Positions 51,270 through 60,010 of a stretch of 64,000 bases of DNA are shown here, in pieces. The DNA lies in the NCBI GenBank assembly GCA_024401645.1, contig JAKSKR010000013.1, positions 1 to 64,000 of the forward strand, read 5' to 3'. This DNA comes from Paludibacteraceae bacterium. GTDB taxonomy: Bacteria; Bacteroidota; Bacteroidia; Bacteroidales; Paludibacteraceae. Numbering within the stretch: the stretch's first letter is position 1; each line of letters opens with the position of its first letter. A program made the position numbers and the translations under genes. The notes below the pieces were generated by a model. It saw nothing but the letters and a program-made list of their open reading frames with translations. It searched no databases and was not told the origin of the DNA.

Positions 51270-54200
51270 ATGGTAGAAGGAATTAAGAAAGTAGTTCTGC
51301 TCGGTTCCGGTGCATTGAAAATCGGACAAGCGGGCGAATTTGACTACTCTGGTTCGCAGGCTCTTAAGGCTATGCGCGAAGAGGGTATCAGCACAGTGTT
51401 GATTAACCCAAACATTGCAACCATCCAAACTTCGGAAGGTGTTGCCGACAAGGTATATTTCTTACCTATCACCCCTTACTTCGTAGAAGAAATCATCAAG
51501 AGGGAAAAGCCAGACGGCATCCTTTTGGCTTTTGGTGGTCAGACTGCGCTAAACTGCGGTACTGAACTCTATACCAAGGGCATCTTCGAAAAGTATGGTG
51601 TTAAGGTGTTGGGTACGTCGGTAGACGCCATCATGATTACCGAAGACCGCGACCTCTTCGTTAAGAAGTTGAACGAAATTGAGGCAAAGACTCCTGTTTC
51701 ACAAGCTGTTGAAAGCATGGAAGACGCCATTAAGGTGGCTAACCGCATCGGTTTCCCTGTCATGGTACGTTCGGCTTATGCGCTTGGCGGACTTGGCTCT
51801 GGCGTGTGCGAAAACGAGAAGGAATTCCGCGAACTTTGCGACAGCGCCTTGGCTCACTCTAAACAGATTTTGGTTGAAGAATCGTTGAAGGGCTGGAAGG
51901 AAATCGAATTCGAGGTTATCCGCGATAAGAACGACCACTGTTTCACGGTTGTTCCTATGGAAAACTTCGATCCTCTTGGCATCCACACCGGCGAGTCTAT
52001 CGTTGTGGCTCCTATCTGCTCACTTTCTGAAGAGCAGATTAGCATGTTGCAGGAAATTGCAAAGCAGGTGGTTCGCCACATTGGCATTGTGGGTGAGTGT
52101 AACATTCAGTATGCATTCAATGCACAAACTAACGACTACCGTATCATTGAAATCAATGCGCGTTTGAGCCGTTCTTCAGCTTTGGCATCAAAGGCTTCTG
52201 GCTATCCTTTGGCTTTCGTTGCTGCCAAGTTGGCTTTGGGTTACTCTCTCGACCAGATTGGCGAAATGGGTACTCCTAACTCGGCTTACGTTGCTCCTTC
52301 GGTCGACTACATCATTGTTAAGATTCCACGCTGGGACTTGACCAAGTTCGCTGGTGTTGACCGCGAGATTGGTTCTTCAATGAAGTCTGTCGGCGAAATC
52401 ATGTCCATCGGTAAGTCTTTCGAGGAAATCATGCAGAAGGGCCTTCGTATGATTGGCCAGGGCATGCATGGCTTTGTCGGTAACAAGGACTTGGAGTTTG
52501 AAGACCTCGACAAGGAACTTTCTCACCCAACCGACCTTCGCATCTTTGCTATTGCTAAAGCTTTGGAAAAGGGCTACACCGTTGAACGCATTGAAGAGTT
52601 GACCAAGATTGACGTTTGGTTCATCAACAAGTTGAAGAACATCGTCGACTATACGAAGGTGCTTGCTCAATACAAGACCATCGAAGACATCCCTGCCGAT
52701 GTCATGCGCGAGGCTAAACGTATGGGTTTCTCTGACTTCCAGATTGCACGTTACGTTGAAGATCCTGCGGGCAACATGGAAAAGGAAATCCTTCGTGTGC
52801 GTGGCCTTCGTAAAAAGCAGGGCATCCTTCCTGCAGTAAGAAGAATCAACACGGTTGCTTCTGAACATCCAGAATTGACCAACTATCTTTATATGACTTA
52901 TGGCGTACAGGAGCATTCCATCAGCTACGACTACAAGAACGACAAGTCAATCGTTGTCCTTGGTTCAGGTGCTTACCGCATCGGTTCTTCAGTTGAGTTC
53001 GACTGGTGCTCGGTAAACGCAGTGCAGACGGCACGCAAGTTGGGCTATAAGTCAATCATGATTAACTACAACCCAGAAACCGTTTCTACCGACTACGACA
53101 TGTGCGACCGTCTTTACTTCGACGAGTTGAGCTACGAGCGCGTGCTCGACGTTCTCGACCTCGAGAACCCTAACGGTGTCATTGTATCGGTAGGTGGTCA
53201 GATTCCTAACAACTTGGCCATGAAGTTGTACCGCCAGAACGTTCCTGTTCTTGGCACAAGCCCAGTGTCAATTGACCGTGCAGAAAACCGTCACAAGTTC
53301 TCGGCTATGCTCGACCAGTTGGGCATCGACCAGCCGCGTTGGAAGGAATTGACCAGCTTCGACGAAATCGACAGCTTCATCGACGAGGTCGGTTTCCCTG
53401 TCCTCATCCGTCCTTCTTACGTGCTTTCGGGTGCTGCAATGAACGTATGCTACAACAAGGAACAGATGCACACCTTCCTAAAGGCAGCTGCAAAGGTTTC
53501 GAAGGAATTCCCAGTGGTTGTTTCTTGCTTCATGCAGGGCGCGAAGGAAATCGAATTCGACGCCGTTGCCAAGAATGGCGAGGTTATTGAATATGCAATT
53601 TCTGAACACGTTGAGTTCGCTGGTGTTCACTCTGGCGACGCAACCCTCGTCTTCCCAGCACAGAAGATTTATCTAGAGACTGCACGCCGCATTAAGCGCA
53701 TCAGCAAGAAGATTGCTAGGGAACTCAACATCAGCGGTCCTTTCAACATTCAGTTCTTGGCTACCCACAACGAGGTTAAGGTTATTGAATGTAACTTGCG
53801 TGCATCGCGTAGCTTCCCATTCGTTTCGAAGGTTTTGAAGCGCAACTTCATTGAAACCGCTACCAAGATTATGTTGAACGAACCGGTTGAAAAGCCAGAT
53901 TCATCAACCTTCGACCTCGAGCGTGTTGGTGTTAAGGCTTCTCAATTCTCATTCGCACGCTTGCACAAGGCAGACCCTGTCTTGGGTGTCGATATGTCTT
54001 CTACTGGCGAGGTTGGCTGTATTGGCGCAAACTTCGACGAGGCGCTTCTCACTTCCCTCATTGCCGTGGGTTATCACATTCCAACAAAGGGTGTGTTGGT
54101 ATCTTCTGGCGACGTTAAGGGTAAGGTTGAGTTGCTCGATGCTTGCAAGATGCTCTTCAAGAAAGGTGTTAAGATTTACGCTACCGAAGGCACAACCAAG

Positions 54201-54491
54201 TTCTTGGGCGAAAACGGCGTAACCGCAACAACCGTTTCTTGGCCAGACGAGACAGCTAAAGGCGAAGCCAACATCACAGCTTTGATGGCTGAACACAAAA
54301 TCGACTTGGTCATCAACATCCCTAAAGATCAGACTCGTCGAGAGTTGACCAACGGCTATCGCATCCGTCGTTCTGCCATCGACCACAACATCCCTCTTAT
54401 GACCAATGCGCGTTTGGCTAGTGCATTCATCCGTGCATTCAACGAGAAGGGCGAACAAGACCTTGCAATCAAGACTTGGCAGGAATATTAA
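51270..54491 (+). CDS. carB: Carbamoyl-phosphate synthase large subunit
   Basis: I chose ATG 51270 (MVEGIKKVVLLGSGALKIGQ), which gives 1,073 residues, the usual CarB length; the frame extends 22 codons upstream across the attenuator hairpin. Two ATP-grasp halves are visible: IGQAGEFDYSGSQALKAM and VVLGSGAYRIGSSVEFDW, each with a following VSVGGQ/AFGGQ-type loop. The C-terminal 150 residues are the MGS-type regulatory domain (YATEGTTKFLGENGV, LVINIPKDQTRRELTNGYRI, RRSAIDHNIPLMTNARLASA). It makes carbamoyl phosphate for pyrimidine and arginine synthesis with CarA, whose gene starts at 63770. Confidence 0.95.
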   Translation: MVEGIKKVVLLGSGALKIGQAGEFDYSGSQALKAMREEGISTVLINPNIATIQTSEGVADKVYFLPITPYFVEEIIKREKPDGILLAFGGQTALNCGTELYTKGIFEKYGVKVLGTSVDAIMITEDRDLFVKKLNEIEAKTPVSQAVESMEDAIKVANRIGFPVMVRSAYALGGLGSGVCENEKEFRELCDSALAHSKQILVEESLKGWKEIEFEVIRDKNDHCFTVVPMENFDPLGIHTGESIVVAPICSLSEEQISMLQEIAKQVVRHIGIVGECNIQYAFNAQTNDYRIIEINARLSRSSALASKASGYPLAFVAAKLALGYSLDQIGEMGTPNSAYVAPSVDYIIVKIPRWDLTKFAGVDREIGSSMKSVGEIMSIGKSFEEIMQKGLRMIGQGMHGFVGNKDLEFEDLDKELSHPTDLRIFAIAKALEKGYTVERIEELTKIDVWFINKLKNIVDYTKVLAQYKTIEDIPADVMREAKRMGFSDFQIARYVEDPAGNMEKEILRVRGLRKKQGILPAVRRINTVASEHPELTNYLYMTYGVQEHSISYDYKNDKSIVVLGSGAYRIGSSVEFDWCSVNAVQTARKLGYKSIMINYNPETVSTDYDMCDRLYFDELSYERVLDVLDLENPNGVIVSVGGQIPNNLAMKLYRQNVPVLGTSPVSIDRAENRHKFSAMLDQLGIDQPRWKELTSFDEIDSFIDEVGFPVLIRPSYVLSGAAMNVCYNKEQMHTFLKAAAKVSKEFPVVVSCFMQGAKEIEFDAVAKNGEVIEYAISEHVEFAGVHSGDATLVFPAQKIYLETARRIKRISKKIARELNISGPFNIQFLATHNEVKVIECNLRASRSFPFVSKVLKRNFIETATKIMLNEPVEKPDSSTFDLERVGVKASQFSFARLHKADPVLGVDMSSTGEVGCIGANFDEALLTSLIAVGYHIPTKGVLVSSGDVKGKVELLDACKMLFKKGVKIYATEGTTKFLGENGVTATTVSWPDETAKGEANITALMAEHKIDLVINIPKDQTRRELTNGYRIRRSAIDHNIPLMTNARLASAFIRAFNEKGEQDLAIKTWQEY

Positions 54492-54519
54492 TCCTGACTA
54501 GTTCTTCATAAAATTTAGG

Positions 54520-54559
54520 AAGGAGGCTGTATCATAATTCATTTTGATGCAGCCTCCTT
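54520..54559 (+). terminator. Terminator of carB
   Basis: A 15-bp stem (54520-54534 with 54545-54559, one G-U), 29 bases after the stop codon. Confidence 0.75.
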
Positions 54560-54800
54560 TGATTTTGTGGCATCAACCTTGGTTTTCTTACGTTAAGTTT
54601 TTTGCGTTAGGCTTTTTTCTATGGTGCCAAAGGCGCCTGTTTTCCAAGGCCTTCCCAATTTTCAACTATGCAATAAAAGGCCTGTTTTCTGTTAAACAAC
54701 TTCTATCAATTAGTCTGCATGTTTCTCTTGAAAACCCGTTCTTGGCATTTTGATGCAGCCTCCTTTCTTGTTTGTGTTGTGTTACGAGCCTCCGCAAATC

Positions 54801-54867
54801 CACGGTGCCAACTCCGTGTCGCAGGAGTTGTCACTCCTGCCTACCCCAAGAGCCACCGCTACGCGGT
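54801..54867. repeat. Three successive GC-rich hairpins
   Basis: CACGG/CCGTG (54801-54818), CAGGAG/CTCCTG (54822-54839) and ACCGC/GCGGT (54855-54867). The set resembles dispersed palindromic elements and the one at 44792-44832. Confidence 0.5.
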
Positions 54868-55018
54868 TTGTTCATCCCCAAAAACATTCACGAGCTCTGC
54901 AAGTCGCATCGCGACGTTTCTTTTCAGTTTTCACCATAATATTTGTGGTTTACACAAATGTTTCCTATATTCGCATAGTATATAGTGTTTATATAAGTAA
55001 TAAATAATATCCACACTT

Positions 55019-57985
55019 ATGAAAAAATGTTTACTAGGAGCAATTGCACTGTTAGGATCTCTTGGATTCTCGGCTAGTGCACAATCAATCATCGACGATG
55101 ATTTTGAATCGGGAAAGGGTGATTGGACCTCACGTGGTGGTGAATCTGTTGCAGTCTCAAAGGATGCTGCACTCTCTGGCTCACAATCACTCAAGATTTC
55201 TTCACGTAGTAGTTACTGGAATGGCCCTTCCTGTGGTTCTACCAAATTGGAGGCTGGTAAGTCTTACGACTTCGAGGCTTCTGTCTATTTCGACGGTTCT
55301 AAATTTCGTCCTTCTACGCCTGTTTCAGGTGGAAATGGTTTGAAGGATATTTACGACAAGGACAAGTATTTCCGCATTGGTACCTGTGTTTCTGGTTATG
55401 GCATCACCAATGCAGCAACCAAGAACATGATTCTTACCCACTTCAACAGCGTTACTCCTGAAAACGAGTTGAAGCCAGACGCAACCCTCGACCAGTCTGC
55501 TAGTCAGCAGAGAGGCAACAACGTCAACCCACAGGTTAAGTTGGGCGACGGCGCACGCAACATCCTCAAGTTCTGTAGCGATAACGGTATTCCATTGCGT
55601 GGCCACTGCTTCGTATGGCACAGCCAGACTCCTTCGTGGTTGTTTAAGGAAAACTTCAGCTCAAACGGTGCCAACGTGTCTAAAGCCATCATGGACCAGC
55701 GTCTTGAAAACTACATCAAGAACATGTTCGAAATGTTGGCGAAAGAGTTCCCTAATCTTCAGATCTACTCATACGACGTCGTTAACGAGGCATTTAACGA
55801 AGACGGTACATTGCGTACGGCTGGCGACAACAGCATGAGTCCGGGTACCTCTTATTGGATGCAGATTTACCAGAGCGACGAGTTCATCATCAACGCCTTT
55901 ACCTATGCGCGTAAGTATGCGCCTAAAGGCTGTAAGTTGTACTACAACGACTATAACGAATATGGCCAGCAGAAGAGAGACGGCATCTACAACATCGTAA
56001 AGAAGATGTATGCTATGGGCATCATCGACGGCGTGGGCATGCAGTCTCACCTCGATGTCAACTATCCAAGTGCAAGCCTTTACGAACAGGCTGTCGAGAA
56101 GTTCTCTAGCATTGGTTGCGACGTGCAGGTTACCGAGCTCGACGTAACTACCACCAGCGAAAGCTCGCAGGCAACCTACTACAAGAACCTCTTCGACATC
56201 TACAAGAAGTACAAGGACAAGATTAGTGCAGTTGTTGTTTGGGGTGTGAACGACGCCTCTAGCTGGCGTAGCAGCAAGAACCCATTGCTCTTCAACAGCA
56301 GCAACGAACCTAAACAGTGCTACAATGCCATTGTTGAAGGTATGACTTCTGGTTCTGGCAGTGGTTCTTCTTCTTCGTCGTCATCAAGCGAAACCGGCGG
56401 ATTGAAAGACTATTACAATAAGGATACCTATTTCCGTTTTGGTACCTGTGTTTCTGGTTATGGCATCACCAATGCAGCAACCAAGAACATGATTCTTACC
56501 CACTTCAACAGCGTTACTCCTGAAAACGAGTTGAAGCCAGACGCAACCCTCGACCAGTCTGCTAGTCAGCAGAGAGGCAACAACGTCAACCCACAGGTTA
56601 AGTTGGGCGACGGCGCACGCAACATCCTCAAGTTCTGTAGCGATAACGGTATTCCATTGCGTGGCCACTGCTTCGTATGGCACAGCCAGACTCCTTCGTG
56701 GTTGTTTAAGGAAAACTTCAGCTCAAACGGTGCCAACGTGTCTAAAGCCATCATGGACCAGCGTCTTGAAAACTACATCAAGAACATGTTCGAAATGTTG
56801 GCGAAAGAGTTCCCTAATCTTCAGATCTACTCATACGACGTCGTTAACGAGGCATTTAACGAAGACGGTACATTGCGTACGGCTGGCGACAACAGCATGA
56901 GTCCGGGTACCTCTTATTGGATGCAGATTTACCAGAGCGACGAGTTCATCATCAACGCCTTTACCTATGCGCGTAAGTATGCGCCTAAAGGCTGTAAGTT
57001 GTACTACAACGACTATAACGAATATGGCCAGCAGAAGAGAGACGGCATCTACAACATCGTAAAGAAGATGTATGCTATGGGCATCATCGACGGCGTGGGC
57101 ATGCAGTCTCACCTCGATGTCAACTATCCAAGTGCAAGCCTTTACGAACAGGCTGTCGAGAAGTTCTCTAGCATTGGTTGCGACGTGCAGGTTACCGAGC
57201 TCGACGTAACTACCACCAGCGAAAGCTCACAGGCAACCTACTACAAGAACCTCTTCAATATCTATAAGAAGTACAAGGACAAGATTAGTGCTGTTGTAGT
57301 TTGGGGTGTGAACGATGCCTCTAGCTGGCGTAGCAGCAAGAGCCCATTGCTCTTCAACGGCAGCAACCAGCCTAAACAGTGCTACAATGCCATTGTTGAA
57401 GGCATGAGTGTGAATGGCGGCAACACCGAAGAAGGTGGTGACGATGATGAGGAGGCTACCGGATTGGAATCTAATCCGTTCGAAATCTGCTTCCAGTATG
57501 TTAAGGACGAAGAAACTGTTTATAATACCCTCAATAGGGTAGAGGTTCCTTCAAAGACATGGACAAAGTTGTCTGGCTTGGTTGAAATTCCTGAAGGGGC
57601 AACCGATGTTAGACTTTACCTTCAGACACAAGATAACGGCAACGATGCAGACCTTATCGACTTCTACATCGACGACGCAAAGTGTACCCCTGCCGAAACA
57701 CAGACTGTAGAAGCGGTGGCTGCTAATGGCGAGGTTTTGTCGCAGAACGTTCCAAACCCTGCAACCAACGAAACCACCATCAAGTTCACCGTTAAGGAAG
57801 ATGGCTTTGTGTCTATCGTTCTTTACAACACGCTTGGTGTAAAGGTGGCTAGCATTGTGAACGAAGAACTTACCGCAGGCTCTTATTCAAGCACACTGAA
57901 TGTTCAGTCTTTGCCTAAAGGCGTCTATGTTTACGAAATGAAGGCAAACGGTTCTTCAAGCAAGAAGGCTATAATTGTTAAGTAA
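55019..57985 (+). CDS. Secreted xylanase with two tandem GH10 domains inside a split CBM4_9, T9SS cargo
   Basis: Signal peptide (1-21), then a CBM4_9-like first half (DDDFESGKGDWTSRGGESVA, SGSQSLKISSRSSYWNGPSC). Two GH10 domains follow at about 110-440 and 464-795; acid/base E257 and E611 are in YSYDVVNEAFNED, nucleophiles E373 and E727 are in VQVTELDVT. Between them lies a Ser-rich linker. The second half of the CBM (VEVPSKTWTKLSGLVEIPEG, LIDFYIDDAKC) comes after the second GH10. A T9SS type A sorting tail ends the protein (NGEVLSQNVPNPATNETTIK to the final KKAIIVK). It would cut beta-1,4-xylan outside the cell. Confidence 0.93.
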   Translation: MKKCLLGAIALLGSLGFSASAQSIIDDDFESGKGDWTSRGGESVAVSKDAALSGSQSLKISSRSSYWNGPSCGSTKLEAGKSYDFEASVYFDGSKFRPSTPVSGGNGLKDIYDKDKYFRIGTCVSGYGITNAATKNMILTHFNSVTPENELKPDATLDQSASQQRGNNVNPQVKLGDGARNILKFCSDNGIPLRGHCFVWHSQTPSWLFKENFSSNGANVSKAIMDQRLENYIKNMFEMLAKEFPNLQIYSYDVVNEAFNEDGTLRTAGDNSMSPGTSYWMQIYQSDEFIINAFTYARKYAPKGCKLYYNDYNEYGQQKRDGIYNIVKKMYAMGIIDGVGMQSHLDVNYPSASLYEQAVEKFSSIGCDVQVTELDVTTTSESSQATYYKNLFDIYKKYKDKISAVVVWGVNDASSWRSSKNPLLFNSSNEPKQCYNAIVEGMTSGSGSGSSSSSSSSETGGLKDYYNKDTYFRFGTCVSGYGITNAATKNMILTHFNSVTPENELKPDATLDQSASQQRGNNVNPQVKLGDGARNILKFCSDNGIPLRGHCFVWHSQTPSWLFKENFSSNGANVSKAIMDQRLENYIKNMFEMLAKEFPNLQIYSYDVVNEAFNEDGTLRTAGDNSMSPGTSYWMQIYQSDEFIINAFTYARKYAPKGCKLYYNDYNEYGQQKRDGIYNIVKKMYAMGIIDGVGMQSHLDVNYPSASLYEQAVEKFSSIGCDVQVTELDVTTTSESSQATYYKNLFNIYKKYKDKISAVVVWGVNDASSWRSSKSPLLFNGSNQPKQCYNAIVEGMSVNGGNTEEGGDDDEEATGLESNPFEICFQYVKDEETVYNTLNRVEVPSKTWTKLSGLVEIPEGATDVRLYLQTQDNGNDADLIDFYIDDAKCTPAETQTVEAVAANGEVLSQNVPNPATNETTIKFTVKEDGFVSIVLYNTLGVKVASIVNEELTAGSYSSTLNVQSLPKGVYVYEMKANGSSSKKAIIVK
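55379..56340 (+). repeat. Near-identical 960-bp direct repeat, copy 1 of the GH10 region
   Basis: This stretch recurs at 56441-57402 with a fixed offset of 1062 bases. Differences are few and concentrate in the last 200 bases, many of them silent. Confidence 0.85.
56441..57402 (+). repeat. Near-identical 960-bp direct repeat, copy 2 of the GH10 region
   Basis: Copy 2 of the repeat above. Assembly from short reads could have collapsed or altered it. Confidence 0.85.
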
Positions 57986-58010
57986 CAACGGGCAGATACC
58001 CTAAAATAAG

Positions 58011-58042
58011 AAAACGGTCGCAGTGTGTGCTGCGGCCGTTTT
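58011..58042 (+). terminator. Terminator of the xylanase gene
   Basis: A 13-bp stem with one G-U pair (58011-58023 with 58030-58042), then TTGTTTTTA. Confidence 0.8.
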
Positions 58043-58074
58043 TGTTTTTAATGGCCAATCCGGCTGGTTAGGTT

Positions 58075-58542
58075 CTAAATATCTAGCGGTAGGCTTTGGC
58101 TGTTCTTTATTTCCCCAATAATGAATGTGCTGTGCAAGCTGCCAATGGCATCAATTTCCCCAAGTTTGTTTAATACGAAGTTTTGGTAATCCTTCATGTC
58201 CTTAACGTATATCTTTATCATAAAGTCATAGTCGCCCGAAGTGTTGTAGCACTCGGTTACTTCGTCCATCTTATTAATGGCTTCAACAAAGGCCTTCCCG
58301 TTTTGTTTCGAGTGCTGCTTTAGCTTTACGTTGCAGAAGACAATCATGTTCAACCCAATTTTCTCTGGGTCGAGAACGGCTACATACTTCTTTATGAACC
58401 CCTCTTTTTCAAGCCTTTTCTGACGTTCAAATACGGGTGTAACCGATAAGTTGACTTCGTTAGCCAATTCTTTGGTCGTAAGTTTGGCGTTCTGTTGCAA
58501 TGTCTTTAATATGCGTTTGTCTGTGCTGTCTGTTTCTGCCAT
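58075..58542 (-). CDS. Lrp/AsnC family transcriptional regulator
   Basis: A 155-residue Lrp-type regulator: helix-turn-helix at about 10-50 (RILKTLQQNAKLTTKELANE, then VSVTPVFERQKRLE-like recognition helix), followed by the RAM ligand-sensing fold (YNTSGDYDFMIKIYVKDMKD). It is divergent from a methionine-synthase-like gene across 252 bases, so it may control that gene in response to an amino acid. The ligand cannot be read from the sequence. Confidence 0.93.
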   Translation of the reverse strand: MAETDSTDKRILKTLQQNAKLTTKELANEVNLSVTPVFERQKRLEKEGFIKKYVAVLDPEKIGLNMIVFCNVKLKQHSKQNGKAFVEAINKMDEVTECYNTSGDYDFMIKIYVKDMKDYQNFVLNKLGEIDAIGSLHSTFIIGEIKNSQSLPLDI

Positions 58543-58596
58543 ATGCTTTTTTCTGTGAAATCGTTAGTTTGTAGGTGGATATTCTTTTGTTTGGTG

Positions 58597-58604
58597 TAAA
58601 GTTA
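58597..58604 (-). promoter_or_regulatory. Weak -7 promoter box for the Lrp gene
   Basis: TAACTTTA on the minus strand, one base off the TAnnTTTG consensus. Confidence 0.35.
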
Positions 58605-58665
58605 ATGTATAATAGCATAATTTTCTCATTTTCGTAGTTGTATTTTCTATGAGTGTAAAATATGC

Positions 58666-58673
58666 TAGCTTTG
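58666..58673 (+). promoter_or_regulatory. -7 promoter box for the MetE-like gene
   Basis: TAGCTTTG fits TAnnTTTG, about 120 bases before the start. Two copies of the CAGCTTCTAAA-type motif (about 58725-58751) lie in the leader. Confidence 0.55.
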
Positions 58674-58794
58674 CAACCGAAAAAACAAGAGGCAGTTCAA
58701 GATGCTGTTCAAATATTATCATTCTAAACAGCTTCTAAACGGCTTCTAAAGGGCCCAAACAATTTTCACTAACTATTAAAACAGAATTACAACA

Positions 58795-59922
58795 ATGTCG
58801 AATGCAAAAATATCATCACCGGCGAGATACGATTTCGTAGGTAGTTTTTTAAGGCCACAAGCGCTAAAAGATGCCAAGTTAGCTTATAACGAAGGAAAAA
58901 TTAATCGGGAACAATACGATAAGATTGTGAACGATGCTATTGTGAACGTCGTCAATAAGCAGAAAGCATTAGGTTTCCACATTATAACCGATGGCGAGTT
59001 CAGAAGAACCTATTGGCACCTCGACTTTATGTGGGGATTTGAAGGTGTCGGCCACAAGCAAACAGGTGGGGGTGTGCAGTTCAATGGTGAATTGGCTTCG
59101 TTGGAAGATACATTCCTTGTTGGACCGATAAAGGCAGTGAAGCATCCTTTTGTTGAATACTTCAAGTTCTTGAAGCAGTTCGAAGACGACAATACGGTTG
59201 CAAAATACACCATTCCGGCACCAGCACAAATGTTCCAGCAGTTCATTGTCCCTGCAAACTTTGCAACCACCAGGAAGATTTACCCTACAAACGACGAACT
59301 CATTCAAGCTATTGCAACGGCCTACCAAGACGTTATAAGGCAGTTTTACGAGGCTGGTTGCCGTAACCTTCAGTTCGACGACTGTACGTGGGGCGCTATT
59401 GTTGGCGATGCTGCCAAACAGAGGTACCAGGCACTGGGCATTGACCTCGATGTCGTAAAGGCTCAACTGCTAAAAGTAAACAACTTGGCGCTCGAAGGCA
59501 AGCCATCGGACCTTACCGTCACTTCCCACATTTGCCGTGGCAATTACCATTCTACGTTTTTCACAAGTGGACCTTACGATTCGGTTGCCGACTATGTGTT
59601 TGCTAGGGAGAATGTAGACGCATTGTTCTTGGAATATGACGACGCACGTTCGGGTGGCTTTGCGCCGCTAGAAAAGGTGTCTGCCGATAAGAAGGTGGTT
59701 TTAGGCCTTATAACAACCAAGACACCACAGCTAGAAGAGAAATCGGAGGTTATAGCACGCATCTACGAGGCTGCAAAGTATATACCTCTCAACCGTCTCT
59801 ACATCAGCCCACAGTGCGGCTTTGCCTCTTGCGAGATTGGTAATAAGTTGACGGAGGAAGAACAATGGGCAAAACTGAAATTGGTGAAGGAAATTGCAGA
59901 TGAGGTCTGGGGTGACCAATAG
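58795..59922 (+). CDS. Cobalamin-independent methionine-synthase-like protein (YxjG/YxjH type)
   Basis: The 375-residue protein is the stand-alone, MetE C-terminal-domain type: DFVGSFLRPQALKDAKLAYN, then IITDGEFRRTYWHLDFMWGF, QFDDCTWGA, the zinc ligand site VTSHICRGNYHSTF, and SPQCGFASCEIGNKLTEEEQ with a conserved Cys. The zinc ligands (His, Cys, a Glu and Cys) look complete. Proteins of this type move methyl groups to homocysteine or similar thiols; the methyl donor is not known here. The Lrp regulator is divergent. Confidence 0.9.
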   Translation: MSNAKISSPARYDFVGSFLRPQALKDAKLAYNEGKINREQYDKIVNDAIVNVVNKQKALGFHIITDGEFRRTYWHLDFMWGFEGVGHKQTGGGVQFNGELASLEDTFLVGPIKAVKHPFVEYFKFLKQFEDDNTVAKYTIPAPAQMFQQFIVPANFATTRKIYPTNDELIQAIATAYQDVIRQFYEAGCRNLQFDDCTWGAIVGDAAKQRYQALGIDLDVVKAQLLKVNNLALEGKPSDLTVTSHICRGNYHSTFFTSGPYDSVADYVFARENVDALFLEYDDARSGGFAPLEKVSADKKVVLGLITTKTPQLEEKSEVIARIYEAAKYIPLNRLYISPQCGFASCEIGNKLTEEEQWAKLKLVKEIADEVWGDQ

Positions 59923-59951
59923 GCATGCAAAAATGACATATGTCCAAATAA

Positions 59952-59980
59952 AAAGGCAGTGACGTTGCGCCACTGCCTTT
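59952..59980. terminator. Bidirectional terminator between convergent genes
   Basis: A perfect 10-bp stem (59952-59961 with 59971-59980), 9-base loop, shared by the MetE-like gene and the esterase gene. Confidence 0.8.
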
Positions 59981-60010
59981 CTCATAAAGTATTAGGTTAG
60001 TAGGGATTCA

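Larger units (their letters stand above)
54492..55018. other. 527-bp intergenic region between carB and the xylanase gene
   Basis: Holds the carB terminator, a 21-base direct repeat of its right arm (54540-54560 and 54746-54766), three small hairpins (54801-54867), and AT-rich sequence before the xylanase gene. TATATTCG at about 54974 is a weak -7 box. No gene is visible. Confidence 0.6.

Noticed and set aside
55325..57112. Repeated antisense frames in the xylanase gene
   Set aside because: They lie opposite conserved GH10 coding sequence and recur only because the gene is duplicated.
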